The notes below the pieces were generated by a model. It saw only the letters and a list, made by a program, of their open reading frames with translations, made no database searches and was not told the origin of the DNA. A DNA stretch of 64,000 nt from Bugulina stolonifera (taxonomy: Eukaryota > Bryozoa > Gymnolaemata > Cheilostomatida > Bugulidae), in the NCBI GenBank assembly GCA_935421135.1, contig OW285194.1, positions 14,531,376 to 14,595,375 on the forward strand, read 5' to 3'. The position numbers and the translations under genes were made by a program. Position 1 is the first letter of the stretch, and each line of letters starts with the position of its first letter. Positions 37,640 through 50,030 of this stretch are shown here, piece by piece.

Positions 37640-40600
37640 ATGAGTAGGAATCGAGCAGGTTCTGGGAATGCCCAGCCATCTGGGATGAAACCGCAAGCAT
37701 TTAACAAGTCTGACTTCGTCATAAAGAATAAGCAAGATAATTCATTTGCTCAAATAGACTCATTTAAAGTGACAGCAAAAAAGGCTGCAGGTAACGTCAT
37801 TTAAATTAACCATGTTTCCATGTATTGCACTTGTTTTACTTTTGTAAGATGTACATGTTTTGACTAGTTTCAAAAATGCATCAACCTAAAGTGTCCCAAT
37901 ATTTTCTTAGTAGAACAAACAGCAGTTGATGCCCAGCCTGGACACATACCACAACATCACATGATGGGAATTTCTTCCAATGAAATGTATAACTATCAGT
38001 CAAACATGAATCAAGGTGCCCTTTTTCACCCTATGATGCAACCCATGAACTTTAATCCGATGGTACCTAGGGGAGGGGCACCTGTTAATCAAGTGATGAT
38101 TGGAGTACCTTCGAGTTATATGATGCAAGGGGCTTCGGGTAACCAAATGATGCAAGGAGCCCCTGCTAGTCAAATGATGCAAGGAGTGCATGCTAATCAA
38201 ATGATGCAAGGAGCACCTGCTAGTCAAATGATGCAAGGAGCACCTGCTAGTCAAATGATGCAAGGAACACCTGGTAAGCACTCAATGCCAGGGACATCTG
38301 TTAATCAAATAATCCCTGGGACATATGTGAATCAAATGATGTCAGGGGCATCTTCTAGCCAAATGATACAGGATATGCCATTTAACCAAATCGTGCCGGG
38401 AGCACATGCTGGTCAAGTGCCTCCTGCACCTGTTTCAACACACCCTCAGGTTTCCACTGCTCATATGATGCAATCATCAGTTAACAGCTGGCCCTACGGT
38501 GTTCCTCAAGAAGATGGGATGTCTGGATCATCCATTGATGGTGTAAACAATACCACTGGGCACCTGTGTAATGAGCAATCCACCCAATCACAGTCAAGAG
38601 TTGCTGGTGCTAGTTGGACCAATTTGCAATTTAGCGAAGATGCATCATCTTCAGTTGTTGATGACGGATTTGGGGACTTCTCACAAATTTCTTCCAGTCA
38701 AACTTTTCAAACAGGTGACCCTACGGTAACAGATGAGTTTCAGGATTTTAGTGAGTTCAGCAAACCAAATGCAAAATCATCTACAAATGTCCCCCTAGCT
38801 ACTAGCGCTAATATCACAGAATTTGCAAGCTTTAGTAGCAATTCTCTCAGCACAAAGACTGATAATTTTGGTAAACACTCTACTTCAGAAACAGATGACT
38901 TTGGAGATTTTAGCACTTTTAGTGAGGCTCCAAATAATATTGTACAAGCTCCTGTGGATCAATCTAAGCGTCTACCACAATCGTTGGATGGTAAACGCAT
39001 GAACATAGTAGTAAAGAATAATTTAGGTGCTAAGGCTGTGCAGTTGAACTCCCAGTTCAAATCTACTCGGACGCCTCCATCAAGTTCTGCAGCCAATATG
39101 ATCAATAAACCTCGCAAGTCACTGGGGCCAGGTTAGTTGTTAATTATATTGCTTTTCTTGGTTTAGCTTCATGCGCATTCTATGTTCTCAGGTAATGGTG
39201 ATTCAGTTATTTGTTAAGGTCTCAATGGGAAATATTTAGTTTTCTGTTGGTATACTGAACTTCCAATTTATGTTTTGTCTATATTTCTCAAAATTGCGGA
39301 TGCTGATTTTTATGCGCTTCGGTAGGTTTAGGTAACTTGGCAGAGAGTCTTGCTGCTGCAACTTGCCAGCTTACACAACCTCGACCCACCCCCATGGAGG
39401 AGCAGAAGGACTTCACGGTGTTACAAGAAGTGGTTAGCAACATAAACATGGCAGATCTACCTCCTATTGTTAAAGAACCAGGTCAGTATTGGCTAATGTA
39501 CAGTGGACTCTTGTTGCTAGATAGTTACTGCAATAACGTCTAGCGTCTTCACCAATATTCTTTGGCGTTTGCATAGACAATTTAGCTTTAAAAGTGCTTA
39601 TTGCTAGAAAATCATGCTTCCCAATTTGTTGTGTCACTGGTTTTTAGTCTTTGACTATGTCTAAGAGAGTAATGCCAAGCATATATGTCCATAATTGCAG
39701 ATGCCTCATTTACCCTACCAGATACGCCTACACAGCTCAATGAAATATTCCCTAAGTGTGCTCCAAAGAAAAGTTTACATTCCGATGAAGATGATTCCTT
39801 CCAGGAGTTTGCTGATTTCTCCAAACCGAAAGAAATAGCTCAGTCTTCCTTCTCTTTAACCGCCAACATGTCTTCTGCAACCGCTCCAATTGATCAGACT
39901 GTGTCCAACGATGAAGAGTTTGGTGGTTTTGCAGACTTCTCTAAAGCTCCTGTTGATGAGAATCTGCTAGAGACTGATCTCGGCACTCTTGCTTCCTCAG
40001 TGGATACTCCTGTATCTGTTGGCATTGACCCTGCTAAATTAAGGTAGAGACTTGTCTGCTGCTGATTACTGACCATTGACTACTAGCTACTGACTACTAG
40101 CTACTGGCTGCTAGCTACTGACTGTTAGCTACTTACTACTAGCTACTGACTACTAGCTACTGACTGATAACTACTGACTACTAGCTACTGACTATTAGCT
40201 ACTGACTACTAGCTACTGACTGCTAGCTACTGACTATTAGCTACTGACTGATAACTACTGACTACTAGCTACTGACTGATAACTACTGACTACTAGCTGC
40301 TAACTGCTAGCTACTGACTGCTAACTACTGAACAATAGCTACTGGCTGCTAGCTACTGGCTGCTAGCTACTGACTGCTAACTACTGACTGCTAACTACTG
40401 AATACTAGCTACCGAGTATACAAATGTGTATAGAATGTATCTGCTGTTGGTATCATTTTTACATGCTGTGTTTTAGCAACCCTGACGAGTTGGTGAAATC
40501 TCATGCAGTTGATTGGTCAGCGTTCACTGCTCTAGATGAGTTGCGTGCTGAGGAAGAGGAGGGTGTACTGGGAGACTTCTCTGTCTTTGGAAATTCTCTC

Positions 40601-43600
40601 AAAGCTGTGGCGACGGAGGTATGTCGACGACACATTCCATTATAATCTTTATCAGAAACGAATTGTGCTTTCGCCATAGCCTGCTTTGTTTTAAGAAATA
40701 CATGTAAGCCATGCTGTTTGCTGATGCAAGAACACATTTATTGAAGTTCAAAAGTACTCAAATTTTGTGTAGTTTATATATGTGGTTGTTATACTATGAA
40801 GCCACACCTCAGTGCGCAGTTCTTCTCTACCTTTTGCAGGAGACGGCCAAAGAACAGCCTAATTTCTTACTCTCACCTGAGCATAAAGTAGAGAACCACC
40901 AACCACAATTATTTGAATTAACAAATCCAGAAAAAGGTGTAGCTGCACCTGACTTCAATCTGGCCAATCAGAACAAAGATGAGTTTTCTCCCGAACAAAA
41001 TCTCGAGGAAGAGTGGGCAGATTTTGCGGAGCCTGTGGTTACCACTGAGGTAATGGGACAATTTATTAGCATCAACATAATTATTTTAAAAGTCATGTAT
41101 TGCAGTAAAAATGAAATTGTGCTCATGCCTCATTTCAGAATTCCTAAAACGTTCTCTGAAATAAAGTTTCAATGTTATTGCGTATGATTGGCATTTGTTT
41201 GTATTGTGTTCTGTTGTTCAGTTAGTGTTGTTTCTTCTAGGCTGATGCAGCAGATAATGGGTGGGCGGCTTTCAGTGAGCCACTTCCTGTGTCGTCGGCT
41301 TTTGATACTCAAGTACCCACAACTAATGAGTCACTCAATGGGAAAGAACTGCCATATTATTTAAAGGTAGAGGCTGAGACGTGTTCAATAGGCAGTGCTG
41401 ACGGACCTTTAGCTGCAGTTAAACACGCTGCTGATCTACTCAATGACAATGATAGTGATTTTTCAGGTCATGTATTTCCCCGCGATTTCCATGCAGACAA
41501 CGTGAGTAGTGATTGGTCCTTTAAAGATAACACTTCAATGCAGCTGCCATCTGAAGACGCTAAAAGTAATTCTAGTGCAGCAGAGTTTTCCAAACCAACT
41601 GCGGCCGGCAGTCCAACGGTTGACTTGTTCACCAATGATTCACCAACAGTTGACTTGTTCACCAATGATTTACCAACAGTTGACTTGTTCACCAATGATT
41701 CACCAACGGTTGATTGGACTACTGAGACAAAGCCAGCAACTAATTGGACTATGAATTCAGAGGCATCGGTGGACTGGACTACAGTTGGACCCACATCTAC
41801 TGTTGACTGGTCGGCTTCTTCTGTACCCTTTGACTCCGCTATGCAGACTCCTGGTTCGTCAACCAACGCTCAGGCCAACATGGAAGACGAGGATGATTGG
41901 GAAGCATTTGGTGCTATAAATAGATCCAAACAGGTGATTGAAATGCAACACAGTCCTCCAATTGAGAAAGCTAACACGGCAACCGACTCAGAGGAAATAC
42001 CAGAATTTTCTGCATTCAACTCTAGTCCTCCTCCTTTTTCTCCTCCAGCTAGTGATCTGGGCTTAAATACAGAATCTAATTGGGGCTTTAGTACTGACCT
42101 TCCAACACTTGCTCAACCAGCGATGAAAGGTACCGAACCTGAAGCTAACGATGAATGGTCTGCATTTGGAGAAGTTGAAGTAAACGCTGGTGCAGTAGGC
42201 GCTACCATTGATACTTTGGAACAATGTCCCCCAAGCACATCAGATGTTGCAGAAGATAAGCAAGTATTGTCTGCTGTTAGACCTAATATTCTAAACCAAG
42301 ACTCAGATCGGTTTGATTTTTCTCCCCCTCCAATGGATGATGATGATAACTGGGGAGGGTTTGATGATGCCCAGATAGCAGACGATCCTGTTGATACTTT
42401 AAAGGATGAGTGGACGGACTCGCCCATCGCATTCAGTCCTCCACCCCTAACTGATCATGACTTCTCACCTCTTAAATCCTTGCCTAGGAATGACTCAGAC
42501 TGGTTCTCATTTCCTGATGCATCGGAGAAGGGCCTGGATGACGACAGGTATTCACAATCATATTCATGATATATATCCATGCTCTGTATTTCTACTCACC
42601 TTCTTTTTGATATTGTGCTTTGCTGTGAGGGTGTTGATACTTAAATTGGCTCTTTAAATGGTCAGTTATCATGGCGTTTCTGTCTCTTAGATCAGAGAGT
42701 CCTGCCCAAGAAGGTGGATTATCAACCGGATTAACTGCTCTTTCATTGGAGGATGCAGCTAGTGATGTATGTATCTTATCGTCTAGTCTATAATGCTCTT
42801 TCATTTGCCCAGCGGCTCGAGTGACTACATGTCATTTGTAGTTTACATTAACATAATCACTCCTATCAGCCAACTGGATTATATTCTAGCTTCTGTAATT
42901 TGGACTATTAATTTGTAGTTCAGCACAACACAACTGACACATGGTAATATTATCAAACAAGTTTAAAAGTTCAGTTCGCTGATATATTCACTTGATGTTT
43001 CTTCAGGATCAGGAGGCTATTGTTATTGAGATTACAAATGATACCATCTCTGATGAATCACAGTTTCCTATCGAGCAAGCTAACCCATCACAGCCTGTTC
43101 CTACTGATATCTATCGATCTTCCACTACTGAAGCAAATAACCTTGACATTGAGCAGCCTCCTCCTCTACCTGAGTTAACACCTGGCGATGAAGAGATGCC
43201 TACCTTTGCCGGTGGACCTCCTGAATTGACAGTAGAAAGTGAGGAGGAGTTTGATGGCTTCCATTCTATGTCTGCTGGTTACACCGACAGCTCAGTCTAT
43301 AAAGATCTTTCTGCTGATGCTGAAGTATTAGAGGTTCCAGAGAGTGACTGGGGGTTCTCCAAAGAGGATGACAGTGGTGACAAGGTCACTGCCGAAGCTG
43401 ATTGGTCAGTGGAAACGGGAAGCGGTGAAGTAGTTGGAAAGGAAGAAGAAGTTGATGATGATTGGGCATTTCAGGCTTTTACAGACACACAGGTTAGAGA
43501 GAGAGAGTAGGCTAGTAAGGTGAAGGTCGTATTTATTGTAATGCTTAACAGACTACACGTAATATAACATCATATTAATAGAGATTTATTATTACAGGAA

Positions 43601-45860
43601 ACGCATGACAATAAAGTCAAAGACCTGCCGGCTCACACAGATGCTGATACTAGTGCAGTTGACGATGACAACTGGGGCTTTTCTAGTCCAGGTAATCTTA
43701 TAGTAGTACATCTGGATCTGCCAAGTAAAGTTCCCGCTGTATATGTTATATGATGTTGTTTTATAGCAAGGATATTTTATCCAATCAGTTCATAGGGCTA
43801 TATGTATGTCAAATTGATATACATACATATGTATAGAAACTAGACTATGTTCACCACTGTTTAGATTATGATTATGGATGGATTTATAAATTGATGCTAC
43901 ATTACATGCATGTCTTATATGTATACAGGTGTGGATGGTGAAGATTGGACGTCTAATTCTCAGCCAGCCAATCAGAAACCAGATGTTGTTACTGTATCTG
44001 ATGATGAGTTTGGGGATTTCCCAGATGACGATGATTTTCAAGGATTCGATGAGAGCAGTTCTGTGCCTATAGAACCTCCCCCGGGGTCCTCGACCATGGT
44101 GAGTCAACCATCCACTACACTGTCTGCACAACTATGCACTTTTATTTGCTTATTGAGTCTTGCTGAGGGTTTTATTGGGAGGTTTTGCCAAGACTGTCAA
44201 CTCGATGATGATTACAGATCACATGTTATGTGTTATCTCTAGGTGACCCCTGAAAAGGCTGCTACTCTACTCAACTCTATATTCCAATGTTCACTATCAC
44301 AGACCTCCTCAACTTCCTCTCAGCTTACTGATTCAATAAAAAGTAACTCTCTGTGGAGCTCATTGACAGATCTCAACCAGTCAGTATCCTTACAGTTGCA
44401 ATGGAAGGAGAGTGGGAGTCATGCTAACCTGTTATCTAGTCTACGCATAACTGATAACCAGTCAGCCAGTGTAAGCTCTTGCACACTACACATACACATA
44501 CTACTGTTAGCTGTATGTAACAGTAAAGGGTGTACTTACTGTGTACTTAACATACCGGTGATGTAGTATTGTATTACCTTATTCCCTATGTTGTATTGTA
44601 TTACCCTATTTCCTGATATGGTATTGTATTACCTTATTCCCTGATCTGGTATCGTATTAGCCTACTCCCTGATGTGGTATCGTATTACCCTCCTCCCTGA
44701 TATGGTATTGTATTACCTTACTCCCTGATATGGTATTGTATTACCTTATTCCCTGATATGGTATCGTATTACCCTACTCCCTGATATGGTATCGTATTAC
44801 CATACTCCCTGATATGGTATCGTATAACCCTACTCCCTGATATTATGATATCGTATTACCTTACTCCCTGATGTGGTGTTGTATTGCAGACTTTCCAAGG
44901 TTTACAACCAGTTCCAGCTCATTCCAGTTCAGAGATCCACACGGTTGGCCAGATGATGTCATCCATATTGTCTCCTGTCAAGCAGGTAATATTTTCATCC
45001 TACGATATACTGATATGCATGTAGTAGCAATACAGATCGGTTATTCGCTTAATTCTTTACTGCTAGTAGAGGGTATTGTTTGGTTTTGGTTATAACAGTA
45101 ACATAAATTTACATACACGGTGTAATGTTATATTATGTTCTATAAATATATTATTATAGATTCTCTAATTTTATGGCGTAGTAAATTATATTGTTTTATT
45201 TTATGGTTATTTTTAGGCCAATGGAACAGGACTTGATATAAAAAAGCCATATACCTCCAGTAAGTTCTCCATATACATTGTACATGTAGGCTATGTGTAT
45301 TCTGTGTGTGCTATGTTATTGAATTGTACTATTATAATAACATTCAATATCGCTGTAACACAACCGCTATTAATGTGATAGTATAAGAGATCTACTGTCT
45401 TATAGTCTGTTTCTATAGAAACCAGACTTTATAAAAATGGAAAGAGTCTCTTAGCAAGAAATTTATTAAAATAGCGTCTTGCATACTTATTATATAATAG
45501 TTGGAGTCAGTAGAGTTTGTTGTTACTCTGGTATTATGTACTAGTGTGCATGAGCTTGTGTTATTATGCTATATGTGTACGTTGAATGGTGCTATCTTTA
45601 TAATATATACTGTATGTGACACACATAGACATGTGCTTGTGTTATTACATACATAGACATGTCGATTACCATATACTTGTGTGTTAGGTGGTACTACTGA
45701 ACTAACAAACTCTCTAGACATGGACTTCCTGTCAGACATGTGCTCTGCTGGTACTAATAACAATGTTGTCACCCTACCTGAACTAACCAATCCTGCTACT
45801 ACCACTGATACTGTGAATGGTGCTGACCTAATCAATGGTATGTGTGACACCTTGCTCTAG
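37640..45860 (+). CDS. AFTPH: Aftiphilin-like clathrin/AP accessory protein
   Basis: Probable clathrin adaptor accessory protein of TGN/endosome vesicles. Fifteen exons join in frame to 1631 aa: 37640-37790, 37911-39131, 39326-39481, 39701-40043, 40477-40618, 40840-41049, 41241-42547, 42691-42766, 43007-43492, 43598-43691, 43929-44098, 44243-44470, 44890-44985, 45217-45259, 45688-45860. Two short-motif types recur: acidic Phe motifs (DDGFGDFSQ, TDDFGDFSTF, DDEFGDFPDD) as bound by AP-1 gamma/GGA ears, and W-x-x-F motifs (EEEWADFAEP, DDWEAFG, DEWSAFGE, DNWGGFDD, SDWFSFPD). The C terminus matches the aftiphilin clathrin-binding region: NSLWSSLTDLNQS, LQWKESGSHANLLSSLRI, then GLQPVPAHSS. The N-terminal third holds about ten 9-residue Met-rich repeats (QMMQGAPAS type), and a later stretch repeats TVDLFTND four times. 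Synergin-gamma, also Met-rich at its N terminus, is the main alternative; no EH domain is seen. Much longer than human aftiphilin. Confidence 0.85.
40060..40412. repeat. 14-15 bp array just inside aftiphilin intron 4
   Basis: Units of CTACTGACTACTAG type start about 20 bp after the donor at 40044. Many units carry CTGAC or CTAAC, which resemble branch-point motifs. Confidence 0.9.
44548..44889. repeat. 28-bp x ~11 array ending at an aftiphilin acceptor
   Basis: Unit CCCTGATATGGTATTGTATT plus ACCTTACT. The last unit reads ...GTGTTGTATTGCAG, which is the real acceptor of the exon at 44890. Confidence 0.93.
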
Positions 45861-46841
45861 CAACCAAATACATGTATGTGCAGGTGCTATCATGTGCCCT
45901 GTGTGCCGGTGCTATCATGTGCCCTGTGCGGTTTAGCAGCCAACTTCCAGTTATTTCCCACAATGAATCCTTGGGATGAGATTGCTCATTTTAGCTCTTC
46001 TAAACTGATCATTGTAAGACTTCCTTTTTATATGCATGTCATAGTCGCTTGTCTATCTAATGTGCTCTACTGTAGCGTCATGCGTGTAGCGATTCCCGTT
46101 TTTAAATTGTAGATTTTCTATAGCAAAGGGAAAGTACTGGAATTGTCTGCCCGGATTCTATATATTATGGAAAAGCAAACCTAGACTATTATTATTAAGA
46201 CTCCTCTATTTTATACCAACTTATCATTTACCGCTATTTATTTGGTTTTACTTTGGTAAGCATATACTGATATAGTTCTACAAAGTAGATATATTTCCTG
46301 GAATGATGCAAGTATAATATTAAACAAGGTCGAATGACGCTGTTTATGAATCACAGTATCAATTTTATATTTTATTTTACTTTCGTTTAAATTGTAAGTT
46401 ATGTTAGTAATTAATTCCAGAAATGAGTACACACTAGAAGTATAACATTGATTCCATCTAGGGTTTTATTCCAATAAGGCTAATGTATTAATTTTGTTGT
46501 TCTACTTTAACTGAATAATAATATTTTATGGTTATAAGGATAGCACTTGATTCAGGCAATTACCATGCTAACTGTTACACAGTTTTTATGTCTCTACCAA
46601 ACAAAAGATATCACTGTTTGTAAATTTCATGTAACTGTTATATAGGAAGCGTCTAGTGTTATTAATTATTTGTATGATCATGGGTACATTCATAAATATA
46701 TTTTTATTTTTGTTGACAAGAATAGGTTTTATTGAATCCGAAACAAAAACATCTAACAGAGATACGAATTTGAACGAAAGACGCCAGGCATTATCACTTA
46801 TACATCAGTATAGTTGTTGACAGCAGTTTGGTTGACAGAAT
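45861..46841. other. Intergenic between converging aftiphilin and protamine-like genes
   Basis: AT-rich, nothing coding recognised. A short duplication GTGCTATCATGTGCCCTGTG follows the aftiphilin stop. Confidence 0.5.
46728..46733 (-). terminator. Poly(A) signal AATAAA of the protamine-like gene
   Basis: AATAAA on the minus strand about 110 bp past the stop codon. A second AATAAA-like site lies some 25 bp further downstream. Confidence 0.5.
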
Positions 46842-47514
46842 CTATTTGCGGCCTCTGGATCGGCTTTTTCTGCCTCTTCGGCCCCTCCTGCGTCGGCGAC
46901 GTCGACCGCCCTTCTTTGAGCTTTTTCTGGAGCGTCTCCTAGTAGAACGTCTCCTCCTCCTTCTGCTCTTACGAGATCGTCTGCGTGATCTCCTGGGGAG
47001 ATAAAGGTAATAAATCATAACACCATTCAAATGGAGCCGTAACAATCTTTATGAAAGTTCGATTTGAATGAGTTGATTGTAGTTGTAGTGTGTATGTATT
47101 TACCTTCTGCCCTTCTTGCTTGATTTGCGCCTGCTGCTTCTCTTTTTGCTGCCAGACCGCCTGCGTCGCCGTCTGCGACGTCTTTCCATTAAGCAGTCGT
47201 CATCAGCTGAGGCTTGTCGTTTTCGGAGAGCACCGCCTGAGGAGGCTTTTACTGTGGTTGATCGGCGTCTTGCCACATGGCTGGTGGATGCTGCTGTAGC
47301 ACCTCTTTTCACTACTCCCTCTGAAGGAACCAAATTAAAATTGTTAGCCACAGTGAATTTTTATCAAATTATTTTTAATGATGTCGCGCTGGCAATTTAA
47401 TTTTATTTAAATAATTTATTATTACTATAGTTTTTACTAATAATATATTAATAATATTATATAGTTCTTACCTGGAGCGGTGTTTCTAGATCTGGACCTT
47501 GATTGAGAACCCAT
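46842..47514 (-). CDS. Protamine-like, arginine-rich nuclear basic protein
   Basis: Three exons (47514-47472, 47320-47104, 46992-46842) join in phase to 136 aa. Residues 1-10 are an SR dipeptide stretch (MGSQSRSRSR); 11-60 are mixed and end with an acidic DDD and the only Cys (DDDCLME); residues 61-136 contain only R, K, S, G and T, starting with nine arginines and ending GRKSRSRGRK. Length and composition fit sperm nuclear basic proteins (protamine or protamine-like) that replace histones in sperm. The less basic N-terminal half could be a cleaved pro-segment, as in some invertebrate protamines. Alternatives are a ribosomal or SR-type RNA-binding protein, but there is no RRM and the R blocks are much longer than RS domains. 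Three exons is unlike intronless protamine genes. A TATA box, CCAAT box and X-box-like site lie just upstream, and AATAAA lies about 110 bp downstream. Confidence 0.78.
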
Positions 47515-47546
47515 GATTGATTGCTTATTTTGCTCATTTTGGCCTC

Positions 47547-47580
47547 TTTTATATGTTTTGTCGTTGTCATAGCAACCAAT
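47547..47580 (-). promoter_or_regulatory. Promoter of the protamine-like gene: TATA, X-box-like and CCAAT elements
   Basis: On the minus strand, ATTGG (CCAAT box, inverted) is at 47580-47576, followed by GTTGCTATGACAAC at 47576-47563, which differs at two positions from the RFX X-box palindrome GTTGCCATGGCAAC, then TATAAAA at 47553-47547. A start site about 30 bp below the TATA would leave only about 10 bp of 5'UTR before the ATG at 47514, and would skip the out-of-frame ATG 17-20 bp below the TATA. More ATTGG/CCAAT motifs occur near 47624 and 47654. Confidence 0.6.
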
Positions 47581-48332
47581 CAGTGCGCCTCAATCTTCTC
47601 AAGACAATCGGTGATTGTCTTCTATTGGCTAGATTCATTTTGATAAATAATTCTGATTGGTCGTCTTATGTTGGAATATTTGGGAAGTTTGGCATTCTTT
47701 ACATTCCATGACATCACACTTCACTGGGCTTCCACTAATAAAAATGTTCAAACAATATTTTAAGAAGTCTGTAACCATTTTATGGAAAGAGTAATATTTT
47801 GCTGATCCAAGGTAGGAGCTCAGGTGTGCAGAATTTATAATGTGGATATAGGACCACCACTGGATAACAAAGCACTGGAAGATCATCATCCATGCATTTT
47901 TATTGTTGGAATACATTAAATTTTGCAGTATGCAAAAGATGACTATAGAATGCATATTATCCTAAACAGTAATGCAACAAAAATAAAACAGCATCTCTAT
48001 TGGATAATATTCTCATTTGAAAATATAATATAAATAATGACATGTATATAAATATTACTACATGTAAATTTACCACATGACTGTGTGACCTTTTAAAATA
48101 AAAACTAGAATATTCTTGTAGTTATCAGTAAGCAGATAGAAAACTTGGTAACCTAATAATAAGTAAAAGCCCAGTGTCACTAACATGTTATTTACTAAAC
48201 ATGAGGAGTAGCACAATCATGGAATTGTCTCCTCAATGTACTCGGGTACCGAATGATGTTATACAGGAAGGAGTATATTCAGTCTTCATGTACAATGTAT
48301 ATACAGTAGGTTGATGCTCGTCTGCATGAAGG
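47581..48332. other. Promoter-distal/intergenic sequence between the protamine-like and C/EBP-gamma genes
   Basis: Nothing coding seen beyond upstream CCAAT-like motifs. Confidence 0.45.
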
Positions 48333-50010
48333 TCAACTGATTGGAGAGTCTGACTTGTATATAATATTGGTGGCTATGGGCAGGTTAGTAGGCTGTGTTA
48401 CTATAATGGTGTTATTCGAGGGTGGAGACACGTTACTGTATACATGGTCTAGGCTCACAGGGTCTTTAGCCTACAAAATAAATATTAGACACCTTTAACT
48501 ACAGGGAAGAGAAACAGTAGAAACAAACAATGATGGGGTGAAGGTGCATCAATCATACCTAGTGTTGCTATTAGACAGGTAGCCAGCTGTTCTACTACAA
48601 CTACTATAGTTGCCACTGCAGAAACACCACAGCTATGCCAACTACTGTATTAGAATAGTGTCATCAAAACCTAAATTTCAGGGACAGACCAACTTGCTAA
48701 AAAATTTTCTGGTACACATCCGTCACACACACCGGCCTGAACCAAAAGCATAATCTTATTTTTCATCCGAAGTCAGGTATGCCAATGAGCTAGGAATGGT
48801 TTCGTCCAGCCAAGCAAGATTCCAGGTCAATAGCCCTTTTGGCCTAGGCCGGACATCTTGTGATTTTTATTTGCGACCCGGGTCCGTCCAAAAGGCCGCG
48901 AAGACACTATTAGTAGTTATACACTTAGCAACTATAACAAGCAGGCTTACCTGTGATGGTGCGCTGTCCTCAGCAGTGCCCCCTTGTGCCACAGATGCTA
49001 CTGCATTTCCACTGGCATGTGCAGTGAACAAATCTTTTAGTACAGCTAGCTCTTTCTACAATCATTATACAGGTACACATTACATACAGTGTAGATCTAT
49101 ATCAGTGTATTCTCATGTATGAGGACTAGATTAGCATACCTACAGTGACCTTACAACGACATAGGTAATAAAACTGTGTAACTCTACAACCACAGGCTAT
49201 GAATGCGCTCTCAATCATGTACTAAACTTCCTAGCAGTGTCGAATTAATTTTGATAGGTCATAGTTTTACATGTAACTAGACAGGTTAGTTACCTGTAGT
49301 GTTGTGACCTTCACCTCCAGCTCAGAGTTATCCCTCTTGAGCCCATCTACCCTTTCCTTCGTCTCTTGCTGCTTAATCCTTGCCTTTTCACGACTTTTTC
49401 TACAAAATAAATGCTCCTGTGATACATTTACGATAATCTAGATGTAGCCAATAGCAAATGTTGTGTCTACTACAAATTTTCACCCTTTGCATCATGGAAT
49501 GTATTGCACATTGGTGGAGAAAATGGAGCCGCGAACTCTATAATAACATGTAGTAGCCTACATGGCATACTAGTTCAGACTACCCTCTACTAAGTAGTCC
49601 TTGTAACTAACAACCAGCAAACCGCAGTTTACCCAAGGGATAGACAGAAAATAGCAATAAGGGACAATGATAATACTATAAACATCAGCACATATGAGAT
49701 GGTTTCATTTTAACCACTCAAAAGGAAAAGTGAGGTGTAGTTATCCTATCTCTGCGACATTAATATTTGACTTACTTCCTTTGGGGTCATCAATGAGCTA
49801 TTTATTAATATTACAAAGCGAAGAGAGGGGACAACTTTGAATTATAACCAAACGTCGCTTATGAAGTTCCATACCTACATTTTGTGTCTACGTAGCATGA
49901 CCTAGTAAAACATACTTGACAGCTACATTGTTCTGATTCCTCTTTTCACAGTACTCTTCAGTATGTTTCTCAGGCCACTTGCGCTTTGGCTTCCCTTTTT
50001 CCTTTGGCAT
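48333..50010 (-). CDS. CEBPG: bZIP transcription factor, C/EBP-gamma type
   Basis: DNA-binding dimerising transcription factor. Four exons (50010-49916, 49399-49294, 49055-48951, 48470-48333) join in phase to 147 aa, close to human C/EBP-gamma (150 aa). A basic leader (MPKEKGKPKRKWPEK) precedes the bZIP: EYCEKRNQNNVAVKKSREKA is the basic region with the C/EBP Asn-x-x-Ala-Val-x-x-Ser-Arg signature, then a leucine zipper with heptad L/V through VDGLKRDNSELEVKVTTLQ and KELAVLKDLFTAHA. KELxVLKDLF immediately after the zipper is typical of the gamma type. There is no N-terminal transactivation domain, so it probably acts as a dimer partner. TTCAG directly before the ATG could be the acceptor of a 5'UTR intron. 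Intron 3 carries the copied 45-bp element near 48825. Confidence 0.92.
48825..48870. mobile_element. Dispersed repeat fragment, copy B
   Basis: GGTCAATAGCCCTTTTGGCC and following TAGGCCGGAC match copy A at 22245. Located in C/EBP-gamma intron 3; a GC-rich stretch follows. Confidence 0.65.
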
Positions 50011-50030
50011 CTGAATAATAAATACATTTA

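Noticed and set aside
47116..47400. Plus-strand 94-codon ORF opposite the protamine-like exon 2
   Set aside because: It is the complement of the arginine-codon runs and has no splice or homology support.
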